From Dehalococcoidia bacterium (lineage in GTDB: Bacteria; Chloroflexota; Dehalococcoidia; Bin125): a stretch of 22,778 nucleotides of DNA. The notes below the pieces were generated by a model, which searched no databases, was not told the DNA's origin, and saw nothing but the letters and a program-made list of their open reading frames with translations. The position numbers and the translations under genes were made by a program. Of this stretch, positions 1-7,823 are shown piece after piece (within the stretch, counting starts at the first letter, position 1; every line of letters begins with the position of its first letter). The stretch covers positions 1 to 22,778 of the forward strand of contig RKRS01000259.1 of assembly GCA_007571275.1 (NCBI GenBank), read 5' to 3'.

Positions 1-454
1 TGCGGGTGGTCAGCCGGTCGACCTGGTTGCGGGCGCCAGCTTCTTCGATACGGCAGACTCCTTCGCCATGATTCGCGGTGGGCACATTGACGTTGCGATT
101 CTGGGCGGACTGCAGGTCTCAGCCAAGGGAGATTTGGCCAACTGGTACGTGCCCGCGCGCGGCGGCGGTAGCGTTGGCGGCGCGATGGACCTCGCCGTCG
201 GCGCGCGGAAGCTGATCACCGCCATGGCGCATGTCACCCGTGACGGCGAACCTCGAATCGTCGAGGTCTGCAACTATCCCTTGACCGCCGAACGCTGCGT
301 CGATGTGATGATCACTGACCTGGCGGTGATCGATGTGACCGCTCGCGGGTTGTCGCTGCGTGAGACTGCGCCGGGCGTATCGGTAGCCGATGTCGTCGCC
401 TGGACTGATGCGCCGTTGCATGTCCCCCGCGATGTCGTGGAGATGTCACTCTGA
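1..454 (+). CDS. 3-oxoacid (or 3-oxoadipate) CoA-transferase subunit B, 3' part
   Basis: The reading frame is open from base 2 and ends at TGA 452-454, so the start and the N-terminal part with the catalytic Glu are outside the window. The visible ~150 residues carry the B-subunit signature: an RGGHIDVAILGG segment, then AKGDLANWYVP, GGAMDLAVGARK, and a C-terminal CNYPLTAERCVDVMITDLAV block. These fit the SCOT/PcaJ/AtoA type of family I CoA-transferases, which move CoA between an acyl-CoA and a 3-oxoacid. The protein would act in the cytoplasm with an A subunit, probably encoded just upstream. The NuoI-like gene follows 57 bp downstream on the same strand. The exact acid substrate cannot be read from this fragment. 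The family assignment is firm and the substrate is open. Confidence 0.88.
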   Translation, partial: AGGQPVDLVAGASFFDTADSFAMIRGGHIDVAILGGLQVSAKGDLANWYVPARGGGSVGGAMDLAVGARKLITAMAHVTRDGEPRIVEVCNYPLTAERCVDVMITDLAVIDVTARGLSLRETAPGVSVADVVAWTDAPLHVPRDVVEMSL

Positions 455-511
455 GCAGATGTCTGGGTGCGCTATTCTTGTTGGGTAGCGCTGCAACGTA
501 GGGAGCGGGCC

Positions 512-1054
512 ATGCGCGGTGTATTCAAGGTCATCGGTCGGGGCGCACAGGTATTGAGTCGCGGGCCAGTTACGGTCCACTATCCCTACGAGAAGAAGCA
601 GCTCCCCAAGCGCGCCCGCACGTTTCCGTACCTGATTTGGAACCATCAGCTCGAGGAGCCCAACTGCACCGGCTGCGGCAAGTGCGCCGCCGCCTGCCCC
701 GTCGACTGCATGACGACGACGCTGACCAAAAACCCGGCCCACGCCGCCGGCAAGAGCAACCACAAATCGGTCATCGATCAGTTCTACATCGACTTCGGTC
801 GCTGCATGCGTTGCAACATCTGCGTTGAGGTCTGCCCATTCGACGCCATCGCCATGCTCCCGATGTGGGAGGGTCATGAGCAGACCAAGTACGATCGCCG
901 CGAGTTGGTCATGGACCTCGATGACCTACTCGCGCCGAGTCGCGCCGACCTGAACCTGCCCTTCTGGATTCCCGAGACGATCCTCGCCAAGACCGAGAAA
1001 GAGCGGGTTGGGCGCAAGCAGTTCGCCGCCCAACTCGAGTCAGGCGACGAGTAG
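512..1054 (+). CDS. nuoI: NADH-quinone oxidoreductase subunit I-like 2x[4Fe-4S] protein
   Basis: This 180-aa protein has two CxxCxxCxxxCP clusters: Cys52, 55, 58, 62 and Cys98, 101, 104, 108. The preceding segment GPVTVHYPYEKKQLPKR (about residues 18-34) is the hallmark that separates NuoI from generic ferredoxins. In complex I this subunit carries clusters N6a and N6b towards the quinone site. I chose ATG 512 because GGGAG lies at 501-505 with good spacing. An in-frame ATG at 467 would add 15 residues unlike NuoI and has no clear ribosome site. No other nuo genes are visible; the neighbours are a CoA-transferase gene and, convergently, SDR genes. It could therefore be a stand-alone electron carrier derived from NuoI rather than the complex I subunit. 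The C-terminal tail of about 60 residues after the second cluster is charged. Confidence 0.85.
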   Translation: MRGVFKVIGRGAQVLSRGPVTVHYPYEKKQLPKRARTFPYLIWNHQLEEPNCTGCGKCAAACPVDCMTTTLTKNPAHAAGKSNHKSVIDQFYIDFGRCMRCNICVEVCPFDAIAMLPMWEGHEQTKYDRRELVMDLDDLLAPSRADLNLPFWIPETILAKTEKERVGRKQFAAQLESGDE

Positions 1055-1084
1055 CGTTTCCCGGCGTTGTCGCGAGGAGCGACG

Positions 1085-1128
1085 CCCCCTTCAGCCGCTA
1101 CGCGGCAGCTTCCCCCAGCGGGGGAAGC
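1085..1128 (+). repeat. Two-hairpin intergenic repeat, copy A
   Basis: In the 138-bp gap between convergent genes lie two adjacent hairpins. The first is GCCGC-tac-GCGGC (1094-1106). The second is GCTTCCCCC-agc-GGGGGAAGC (1108-1128), a perfect 9-bp stem. The same arrangement recurs at 7824-7864 (inverted) and 15694-15760. A third, separate hairpin, GTCGC-gagga-GCGAC with flanking GGC/GCC, sits just before it at about 1063-1086. No long T run follows, so it is not a classic intrinsic terminator. Its place between converging genes would suit a two-way transcription stop or an mRNA-end stabiliser. Confidence 0.8.
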
Positions 1129-1192
1129 GATATGGACTGCTTCGCGTTCGCTTCTGTCGATGGGGGAGGCGACTTGGTCCCTGTTGCGGTTC

Positions 1193-2089
1193 CTAGATCA
1201 GCTCGCCCCGAGCTCGGCGTTCCATCAACGTCTCGAAGTCAATCTCGACCGGTTGGCTGCCCTCGATCACGGCCTCAACTCGGGCGCGAATCACATCGGT
1301 CCAACCGGAGTGCGGCAGGATGTAAAGCTGGTCGTTGACCATTGCCTGCCAGACAAGCTCGGCCACGTCCGACGGAGCCATCCCGCCGCCCAGGAACATT
1401 TGGGTGAGGGCTCGTTGCTCTTCGTTGCCTTCGATCTTCTCGCCGAACTCGTCGGGACGGTTGCGTTCCGCCTCGGCGATCTGTGTGTTGACGAATCCCG
1501 GACAGAGCACCGAAGCCGAGAGGTTGGAGTCGAGTGAACGCAGATGATGCCAGAGACCCTCAGTGAGCGTCAGGACGCCATGCTTGGAGACGCTGTAGGC
1601 GGAGCCACCCGGGATCAGCCCGGCCAACGACGCCGTGTTGACGATGTGACCCGTCTCGCCATGCTCCAGCATGCTTGGCACGAAGGCCTGAAGGCCGTAC
1701 AGGACACCGTAGAAATTGACGCCCATGACCCAGTCCCAAGTCGAGTCGGGCACTTCCCAAACCGCGCGTTGGCCGTTGCCTGCGCCCAGTCCCGCGTCCT
1801 CGCGCGAGGTCACGCCGGCATTGTTACAGAGCACGTGAATCTTGCCGTAACGCTCAATCGCCTGGTCTCGGACGCGTTCGAGCATCTCGCGCTTCATCGT
1901 GTTGACTTCAACACCGATCACGTTACGTTCTTGCTGTTCAAGCGTCGCCACGGCGGCGTTGAGGGCGTCGGTTTCGATATCGGCCAGCACGACGTTCATG
2001 CCTTCGGCGGCGAAGCGCTCGGCGAACGCATAGCCCATCCCACTCGCTGCTCCGGTCACCACTGCGGTCTTACCAGCAAAGTCGCGCAC
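1193..2089 (-). CDS. Short-chain dehydrogenase, long subfamily, copy 1 (last gene of the SDR array)
   Basis: This is a 298-aa classical SDR with a Rossmann fold. It shows TGAASGMG at residues 12-19, an acidic Asp37 at the end of strand 2 (which points to NAD(H) rather than NADP(H)), NNAG at 89-92, and a catalytic tetrad of about Asn125, Ser154, Tyr165 and Lys169. It should oxidise or reduce an alcohol/ketone; the substrate is unknown. I chose the GTG at 2089, preceded by AGAGGA, because it gives the same N-terminus (RDFAGKTAVV) and length as the two neighbouring paralogues. The ATG five codons upstream (2104) lacks this match. It carries the ~45-residue C-terminal extension shared by the trio (ILPH-x-GW, then an E-LM-RRA-GE-like end). 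It ends against the convergent repeat junction. Confidence 0.9.
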   Translation of the reverse strand: MRDFAGKTAVVTGAASGMGYAFAERFAAEGMNVVLADIETDALNAAVATLEQQERNVIGVEVNTMKREMLERVRDQAIERYGKIHVLCNNAGVTSREDAGLGAGNGQRAVWEVPDSTWDWVMGVNFYGVLYGLQAFVPSMLEHGETGHIVNTASLAGLIPGGSAYSVSKHGVLTLTEGLWHHLRSLDSNLSASVLCPGFVNTQIAEAERNRPDEFGEKIEGNEEQRALTQMFLGGGMAPSDVAELVWQAMVNDQLYILPHSGWTDVIRARVEAVIEGSQPVEIDFETLMERRARGELI

Positions 2090-2144
2090 GATCGTTCCTC
2101 TCATCCAGGCCGTTGCTTCTGACTTCGCAGTCTAGATGTGCGAG

Positions 2145-3038
2145 CTACAGTTGCTCACCCGCTGCCCTGCGACGCATCATCTCTTCGATGTCAACCGTCA
2201 CTGGCGTCTCGCGTGCCAGCACCTGTTCGACTCGTTGTCGGACGAAGTCGTCCCAGGCCGGGTGTGGCAGGACATAGCAGCGTTGCTCGACGATTGCCTG
2301 AAACACCTGCTCGGCGACGTTGGCCGGATCCATCGAATCGGCCAGCATCGCATCGGCGATGGCTGCTTCTTCCGCTGACGGCTCGCCCTTGCCACCAAGC
2401 TCATCCGGTCGGTTGCGGTCGGCGGAGATGATATTGGTGCGCACCGTGCCGGGGCACAACACTGAGGCGCTGACGTTGGCGCCAACTTCCGCAAGGTTTT
2501 GATACAGCCCTTCGGTCAGCGTCAGCACGGCATGCTTGGAGACCCCGTACGCGCCACCGCCGGGAATCAGGCCGGCGAGCGACGCAGTGTTGACGATATG
2601 TCCGTCCTCGCCGTGTTCCAGCATGTGCGGCACAAACGTCTGCACTCCATAGAGCACGCCCCAGAAATTGACGCCGATGACCCACTCCCAGGCGCGATCG
2701 GGGATCGCCCAAACCGGCGTCGTCATCGGTCCAACGCCCATGGCGTCCTCGCGGCTGAGCACACCTGCGTTGTTGCAGACGATGTGGATATTCCCGAAGC
2801 GCTCAATCACCTCGTCTCGAGCGTGCTCAAGGGTTTCGCGTTGCATGGTGTTGACCACAACGCCCATGACCGATCGTTCTTCCTGCTCAAGACGTTGCAC
2901 CTGAGCCTGAAGCGCGTCCTCCTGGATGTCGGCCAGCACCACGTTCATGCCCTCTGAGGCGAACCGCTCGACCATCGCCAGCCCGATCCCGCTGGCGCCT
3001 CCGGTTACCACCGCGGTCTTGCCCGCAAACTCACGCAT
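2145..3038 (-). CDS. Short-chain dehydrogenase, long subfamily, copy 2
   Basis: A 297-aa SDR starting MREFAGKTAVVTGGASGIG; AGGGG sits about 7 bases before the ATG. The cofactor motif TGGASGIG is at 12-19, with Asp37 for NAD(H), NNAG at 89-92, and tetrad residues Asn124, Ser153, Tyr164, Lys168 (the context is AYGVSK rather than the usual AYSVSK). The Ser-to-Tyr distance of 11 is shorter than the 13 residues seen in the two short SDRs next door. The whole length, including the C-terminal extension (YVLPHPAWDD, then MMRRRAAGEQ), aligns with copies 1 and 3. The gap to copy 3 upstream is only 18 bp, so the two are almost certainly on one transcript. The reaction is a generic alcohol/ketone redox step and the substrate is unknown. 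Confidence 0.92.
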   Translation of the reverse strand: MREFAGKTAVVTGGASGIGLAMVERFASEGMNVVLADIQEDALQAQVQRLEQEERSVMGVVVNTMQRETLEHARDEVIERFGNIHIVCNNAGVLSREDAMGVGPMTTPVWAIPDRAWEWVIGVNFWGVLYGVQTFVPHMLEHGEDGHIVNTASLAGLIPGGGAYGVSKHAVLTLTEGLYQNLAEVGANVSASVLCPGTVRTNIISADRNRPDELGGKGEPSAEEAAIADAMLADSMDPANVAEQVFQAIVEQRCYVLPHPAWDDFVRQRVEQVLARETPVTVDIEEMMRRRAAGEQL

Positions 3039-3056
3039 GTCCGTCCCCTACTCGGC

Positions 3057-3953
3057 CTACACTTGTTCGCCGGCTGCACGGCGTCGCATCAAGTCTTCGA
3101 AATCGAGCCTGAGCGGCGCCTCCCGGGCGAGGATGTGCTCAACTCGTCCGCGCGCGATATCATCCCAGCCCTGATGAGGCAGGATGTAGCAACGCTGTTC
3201 GACGATGGAATCGAAGACGAGATTGGCGACATCGTTGGGATCCATACCTCCGCTGAGCATCGCCAACAGACCATCCTGAGATTCGCTGGACACTTCTTGC
3301 TGTGCGCCGAACTCAGCCGGACGATTGCGCTCCGCCAGACCGATGTTCGTGTTGACCAGGCCCGGGCAGAGGACCGACGCGCTGAGGTTGGCGCCCAGGT
3401 CCTGGAACTGCTGATACAGACCTTCTGTGAGTGTCAGCACGCCATGCTTCGACACGCTGTACGCGCTGCCGCCGGGGATCAATCCCGCCACTGACGCGGT
3501 GTTGACGATGTGCCCATCTTCGCCATGCTCCAGCATGTGCGGGATGAATACCTGGCAGCCGTAGAGCACGCCCCAGAAGTTCACGCCCATCACCCATTGC
3601 CAGGTGCTGTCGGGCACTTCCCAACTGCCGCGTACCTGACCAGCGGGGTCGAAGCCCGCGTCGTTCAGGCCAGCGACGCCGGCGTTGTTGCAGAGGATGT
3701 GGACGTTGCCGAACTCGGCGATCGTCTCGTCGCGCAGCTCTTCGAGCGTCTCTCGACGCATCGTGTTGACGACCACGCCGAGCACATTGCGTTCCTCTTG
3801 CTCGAGTCGCTGAATCTGCGCTTGCAGTGCGTCCTCCTCGATATCGGCGAGGACGACGTTCATCCCCTCGGCGGCGAACCGCCGCGCGAACGCCAACCCC
3901 ATGCCGCTGGCCGCACCGGTAACTACTGCCGTCTTGCCCTCGAACTCACGCAT
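3057..3953 (-). CDS. Short-chain dehydrogenase, long subfamily, copy 3
   Basis: A 298-aa SDR, MREFEGKTAVVTGAASGMG, with AGAGGAAG five bases before its ATG. It has TGAASGMG at 12-19, Asp37 (NAD preference), NNAG at 89-92, and tetrad residues Asn125, Ser154, Tyr165, Lys169. It shares the same ~45-residue C-terminal tail as copies 1 and 2 (YILPHQGWDD through LMRRRAAGEQ). It is closest to copy 2 in the tail and to copy 1 around the tetrad, as expected for successive tandem duplications followed by exchange or divergence. It lies 59 bp downstream of the short-subfamily SDR at 4013-4801 and 18 bp upstream of copy 2. Substrate unknown. Confidence 0.92.
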   Translation of the reverse strand: MREFEGKTAVVTGAASGMGLAFARRFAAEGMNVVLADIEEDALQAQIQRLEQEERNVLGVVVNTMRRETLEELRDETIAEFGNVHILCNNAGVAGLNDAGFDPAGQVRGSWEVPDSTWQWVMGVNFWGVLYGCQVFIPHMLEHGEDGHIVNTASVAGLIPGGSAYSVSKHGVLTLTEGLYQQFQDLGANLSASVLCPGLVNTNIGLAERNRPAEFGAQQEVSSESQDGLLAMLSGGMDPNDVANLVFDSIVEQRCYILPHQGWDDIARGRVEHILAREAPLRLDFEDLMRRRAAGEQV

Positions 3954-4012
3954 GTTGCTTCCTCTCTGAGCTGACGGTCATTTGACCGCATTGTCCCCGC
4001 GCAGTTTAAGAA

Positions 4013-4801
4013 TCACGGTGCGCGACTGCCGAAGAATTCAAAGAGCGGCGGATACTTGTTGATGTCAGCGCCGCCATTGAGCTGGACGGTTTGTCCGGTC
4101 ATCAGCGACGAGGCGTCGGACGCCAGCCAGAGCGCCAACTGCGCAACCTCTTCGGGATCGCCGATGCGTCCCAACGGCGCTTCCGCTGCGAAGGCGTCCT
4201 CCAGCTCCGGCACATCGCGCAGACCCTGAGTCAGCGGAGTTCTGATCAGGCCAGGGCCGATGCTGTTCACGCGAATCCCGTACCGCCCGAGTTCCAACGC
4301 CGAGACTTTGGTCAACATCGCCACCCCCGCCTTGGCCGAGCAATAGGCGGACAGCCCTTCCGTCGCCTGGATACTGTTCAGCGAGGCCGTGTTGATGATC
4401 GATCCGCCAGCGCCCTGCTCGATCAGATATTTGGACTCGTGCTTGATGCAGAGGAATACGCCGGTCAGACAGACATCGATCACCTGCTGAAAGGCCTGCA
4501 GGGGATAATCCTGAATTGGCGCAAATCCGCCAATGCCAGCGTTGTTGAAGGCGATGTCGAGCCGTCCGAAGCGGTCGACACAGGCGGCGACCATGTTGGC
4601 GACGTCCTCTTCGTTGGTAACGTCAGCGCTGATCGCCATCGCCTGCGAGCCGATTTCGCGCGCGGCTTCGGCTGCGCCGTCGGCGTTGCGGTCAGCCAGG
4701 GCGACCTGTGCGCCCTCTGCGGCGAAGCGCTTCGCTGCGGCCAAACCGATCCCGGATGCTGCGCCCGTGATCAGCGCCGCCTTGCCGTCGAGCTGTCCCA
4801 T
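4013..4801 (-). CDS. Short-chain dehydrogenase, short subfamily, copy 1
   Basis: A 262-aa classical SDR of normal length. TGAASGIG is at 12-19, Asp37 favours NAD(H), NNAG is at about 86-89, Ser140, Tyr153 and Lys157 form the active-site core (AYCSAK), and the C-terminal dinucleotide/tetramer segment reads TGQTVQLNGGADI. The position usually held by the catalytic Asn (V-N-L-x-G-x-F) is Cys111 (DVCLTGVF). The same swap is in its neighbour at 4846-5625. The two are clearly paralogous, for example ADVTNE, VAACVDRFGRLD and TKVSALELG blocks in both. The gap to that neighbour is 44 bp, in the same direction. Substrate unknown; these are typically alcohol, sugar or hydroxyacyl dehydrogenases. Confidence 0.92.
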   Translation of the reverse strand: MGQLDGKAALITGAASGIGLAAAKRFAAEGAQVALADRNADGAAEAAREIGSQAMAISADVTNEEDVANMVAACVDRFGRLDIAFNNAGIGGFAPIQDYPLQAFQQVIDVCLTGVFLCIKHESKYLIEQGAGGSIINTASLNSIQATEGLSAYCSAKAGVAMLTKVSALELGRYGIRVNSIGPGLIRTPLTQGLRDVPELEDAFAAEAPLGRIGDPEEVAQLALWLASDASSLMTGQTVQLNGGADINKYPPLFEFFGSRAP

Positions 4802-4845
4802 TTCGCGATCCTTCCCTTACCAGCTGTCTCGTGCGGTTGAGTGAG

Positions 4846-5625
4846 TTAAGCGTTCACCAGATTGAATCCCGGTGGCAGTCCATTAACGGTGATTCCGCCG
4901 TCGACGTAGAACAGCTGACCCGAGACCCAGGGACTAGCGTCGCTGCCGAGGTAGAGCACCATCTGCGCGATATCCTCCGGCTCGCCGAGGCGGCCCAGAG
5001 GAGTAGCGCCAATCATCGCTTCGTCGAAACCGGGTACGTCGCGAGCGCGGAGGGTCATCGGAGTTTTGGTATGGCCAGGACCGACGGCGTTGACGCGAAT
5101 GCCATGCGGGCCCAGCTCCAGGGCTGAGACTTTGGTCAACATGGTCACGCCGCTTTTCGCTGCGCAGTAGGCGGCGAGGCCGGCTGAGGCCTGGGTTGCG
5201 TTGATGCTGGCCGTGTTGATGATCGAACCACCCTCGCCCTGGGCAAGCAGCTGCTTCGACTCATGCTTGAGGCAGAGGAACACGCCGGTCAGGCAAACGT
5301 CGACGATACGTTGAAAATCCTCAAGCGGATGCTCGTGGATCGGCGCGATCCTGGCGATTCCGGCGTTGTTGAAAGCGACGTCCAGCCGCCCGAAGCGGTC
5401 GACACATGCCGCGACCATGCCCTCAACGTCTGCTTCATTGGTCACATCGGCGCTGATCGCCGTGGCGCTGGAGCCCAGCTCGCGCGCCGCTTCGTTGACG
5501 GCGTCGGCGTTGCGGTCGACCATTGCGACCTGCGCGCCCTCGCGCGCGAACAGCTGCGCTGTCGCCAGTCCGATCCCCGATGCCGCGCCAGTAATCAGAG
5601 CGACTTTCCCTTCCAGTGCGCTCAT
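4846..5625 (-). CDS. Short-chain dehydrogenase, short subfamily, copy 2 (first gene of the SDR array)
   Basis: A 259-aa SDR starting MSALEGKVALITG. The open frame extends upstream to 5724, but the ATG at 5625 is preceded by GAGAGGA and gives the standard SDR N-terminus, so the extra 33 residues are rejected. TGAASGIG is at 12-19, Asp37 suggests NAD(H), NNAG is at 86-89, and Ser140, Tyr153, Lys157 are the core active-site residues. Cys111 replaces the usual Asn, as in its neighbour. The C-terminal strand reads SGQLFYVDGGITVNG. It is the promoter-proximal member of the five-gene minus-strand array and diverges from the membrane protein gene across 125 bp. Substrate unknown. Confidence 0.92.
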   Translation of the reverse strand: MSALEGKVALITGAASGIGLATAQLFAREGAQVAMVDRNADAVNEAARELGSSATAISADVTNEADVEGMVAACVDRFGRLDVAFNNAGIARIAPIHEHPLEDFQRIVDVCLTGVFLCLKHESKQLLAQGEGGSIINTASINATQASAGLAAYCAAKSGVTMLTKVSALELGPHGIRVNAVGPGHTKTPMTLRARDVPGFDEAMIGATPLGRLGEPEDIAQMVLYLGSDASPWVSGQLFYVDGGITVNGLPPGFNLVNA

Positions 5626-5750
5626 CTGCCAATTCCTCTCAGGCTGTCTTGCAGCGTTGCTCTGGAGATGCAGGATAGGGGCGCTCTGCGCTTCAGTTGG
5701 CGGAGATAGCCTGACCACAATCACGGGCGTCGTAGCAAACAGGAGGCGTC

Positions 5751-6521
5751 ATGAGCGTCGTGGTCAGATTGCAGGCGTGTTGGGACGACACCGGCTGGCG
5801 CGCGGCGATGATTGCCGCGGCGCTGATCTTTCTCTTCGAAATGAGTATGGAACTGGCCAACGGTTCGACAGGGGCCGGCTCGGTCGGCTGGACCATCATC
5901 ATCGTCTCGCTGGTACTGATCGGGCGGGCGCTCACGCTGCGACCGCTGAGCGGATCGATGACCGCTGTCGAGAATCGCTCGTTGTTGTTGGGCATACTCC
6001 TGGTCGTGTTGGCCGAAGTCACCACCACCTGGACCTCGGTTGGCGATACCTTCGCCGCGGAACCAATCTTCTGGCCCTACGGGTTGATGTTTGCCCTGGC
6101 GCTGATGGTCGGGCGAGCGCTCGCGCCACGGCTCGATGATCCGCTGGATCAGTGGCTGCTGATCTTCGCGTTCGTCATCTTCTGGGCGCAGGCGGCGATG
6201 TGGGCCGGCAACGTGGCGCCACCCGCGCCCTCGTTCACCTGGGCCATCCTGCTGAGCGGCGCCGCGGTGCTCGTGCGCTGGTTCGTCGGGCGCGGGCTCA
6301 GCGGACCGATCCTGAGCCCACTGAACCTCGCCGTCGCGATATTCGTCGTTCTCCTCTGGTGGCTCGAGTATGGCGCCGAGATCTCGGGAGCCACTGTGCA
6401 ATGGGTGCAGCAGGAGTTCCATTGGCCCTGGCTGCTCTGGTCGCTCGGCCTCGCCGTCGGCGCGCGATTAATCGCGCCCCAGCTGAGCGAGCGACTCCAG
6501 GCCAGTTCGGACGACACTTAA
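5751..6521 (+). CDS. Polytopic membrane protein of unknown function (about 8 helices)
   Basis: This 256-aa protein has a strong ribosome site (AGGAGG five bases before ATG). I see about eight hydrophobic segments, near residues 16-35, 45-61, 77-94, 107-124, 134-152, 161-179, 190-207 and 225-242. It has no signal-peptide cleavage site and no recognisable catalytic or transport motif. Several conserved-looking Trp residues flank the helices, and the loops contain RPLSGSM and PRLDDPLDQW. I do not recognise the family. The amidohydrolase gene begins 55 bp downstream on the same strand, so the two may be co-transcribed. The divergent partner is the SDR array. Confidence 0.8.
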   Translation: MSVVVRLQACWDDTGWRAAMIAAALIFLFEMSMELANGSTGAGSVGWTIIIVSLVLIGRALTLRPLSGSMTAVENRSLLLGILLVVLAEVTTTWTSVGDTFAAEPIFWPYGLMFALALMVGRALAPRLDDPLDQWLLIFAFVIFWAQAAMWAGNVAPPAPSFTWAILLSGAAVLVRWFVGRGLSGPILSPLNLAVAIFVVLLWWLEYGAEISGATVQWVQQEFHWPWLLWSLGLAVGARLIAPQLSERLQASSDDT

Positions 6522-6576
6522 ACGCCAGCTGTTAGCCTCTGCCGCAACTGAAGCGCAACCGACAGCGGAGACGATC

Positions 6577-7791
6577 ATGGTCAGCGCCAATCCAACCGTT
6601 CACGACAACCCCATGCTCAATGCCATCCAGGGCATCGATGTCATCGACTGCGATTCGCATGTCACGGAGCCGCCCGATCTCTGGACGTCACGAGCGCCGG
6701 CCGCGATGCGCGATCGGATGCCGCAGCTGCGCAAGGTCGGCGGTGAGCACATCTGGTTTGTCGACGGCGACGTGCCGTTGGGCCCGGTCGGCCTGTCCGT
6801 GGTCGAGAGTGGCGGCGACAAGGTGCTCGGTATTCTCGGTGTGCACGACTTCGACCGCCTCGATGCCGCCGCCTACGAGGTCCCCGCGCGGCTGGAGCTG
6901 ATGCAGCGGCTGGGTCTGTACGCCCAGATCGTCTATCCCAACATCTCTGGCTTCGCCTCTGCGCGCTTCCTCGAGATTGACGACGTTGAGTTGCGCAACG
7001 CGTGTGTGACGACCTACAACGACGCGATGGGCGAGTGGCAAACCACGTCGGACGGACGGCTCTTCCCGCAGGCGCTGTTGCCGTTCTGGGACCTCGACGC
7101 GACGCTCGCCGAGATGCGTCGCACCGTTGAGACCTATGGAACGCGCGGCTACACCATCTGCGATACACCAGAAAAGTTCGATCTGCCCGACTACGGGACT
7201 GCGCACTGGGACCCGTTCTTCGAATTGGCTCAGGACCTCGACGTGGTACTCAACTTTCACATCGGTTCCGGCGGCGCGAAGGGCGCGCCCTCGCCGTTCA
7301 TCTCATCGCCATGGGAGTCAATGGGGCCCGAGCGCAAGCTGGCGATCGGCGCAGCCAACATCTACATCGATAACGCGCGGATGATCTCGAATCTGCTCTA
7401 CAGCGATGTGCTGGAACGCTTCCCGCGTCTCAAGTTCGTATCGGTCGAGAGCGGGATCGGCTGGATTCCCTTCCTGCTCGAGGCCTGTGAGTATCAGTGG
7501 GACGAGATGGTCCCGACCGAGGTCAAGCATCACGAATTGCGCCCGACCGAGAAGTTCCGCCGCAACATCTGGGCCTGCTTCTGGTTCGAAGACTTCGGCC
7601 CGCGTAAGGTGATCGAGCAGATCGGCGTCAGGAACGTGCTTTTCGAGACTGATTTCCCGCACCCGACCTGTCTCTATCCCAGGAGTCAGGAGCACATCGC
7701 CAACGTGCTCGGCGACCTCGATCCCGAGGTGCGGACCGCCGTGCTACAGCAGAACGCCTCTGACCTCTATCGGATTCCGACGAGCTCATAG
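6577..7791 (+). CDS. Amidohydrolase_2 family metal-dependent hydrolase/decarboxylase
   Basis: A 404-aa TIM-barrel protein of the amidohydrolase_2 (PF04909, ACMSD-like) group. The N-terminal metal site reads IDCDSHVTEPPDLW (His28, Glu31), which is the HxxE variant of this branch in place of a plain HxH. Later come LNFHIGSGG (His on a mid-barrel strand), KFVSVESGIGWIPFLLE, and the C-terminal ETDFPHPT with the conserved Asp. Relatives hydrolyse or decarboxylate aromatic or other cyclic acids; the substrate here is not predictable. The start is ATG 6577, with AGCGGAG upstream. It follows the membrane protein by 55 bp and ends at a convergent junction that carries a two-hairpin repeat. Cytoplasmic; no signal peptide. 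Confidence 0.88.
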   Translation: MVSANPTVHDNPMLNAIQGIDVIDCDSHVTEPPDLWTSRAPAAMRDRMPQLRKVGGEHIWFVDGDVPLGPVGLSVVESGGDKVLGILGVHDFDRLDAAAYEVPARLELMQRLGLYAQIVYPNISGFASARFLEIDDVELRNACVTTYNDAMGEWQTTSDGRLFPQALLPFWDLDATLAEMRRTVETYGTRGYTICDTPEKFDLPDYGTAHWDPFFELAQDLDVVLNFHIGSGGAKGAPSPFISSPWESMGPERKLAIGAANIYIDNARMISNLLYSDVLERFPRLKFVSVESGIGWIPFLLEACEYQWDEMVPTEVKHHELRPTEKFRRNIWACFWFEDFGPRKVIEQIGVRNVLFETDFPHPTCLYPRSQEHIANVLGDLDPEVRTAVLQQNASDLYRIPTSS

Positions 7792-7823
7792 CACACCCAT
7801 GCATGCGGTGCACAGGATCAAAC

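Noticed and set aside
1193..5625. Long open frames on the plus strand across the SDR array (for example near 2499-2957 and 4091-4840).
   Set aside because: They are antisense to genes with full SDR motifs and tight operon spacing. High GC content keeps opposite frames open, and they show no known domain.
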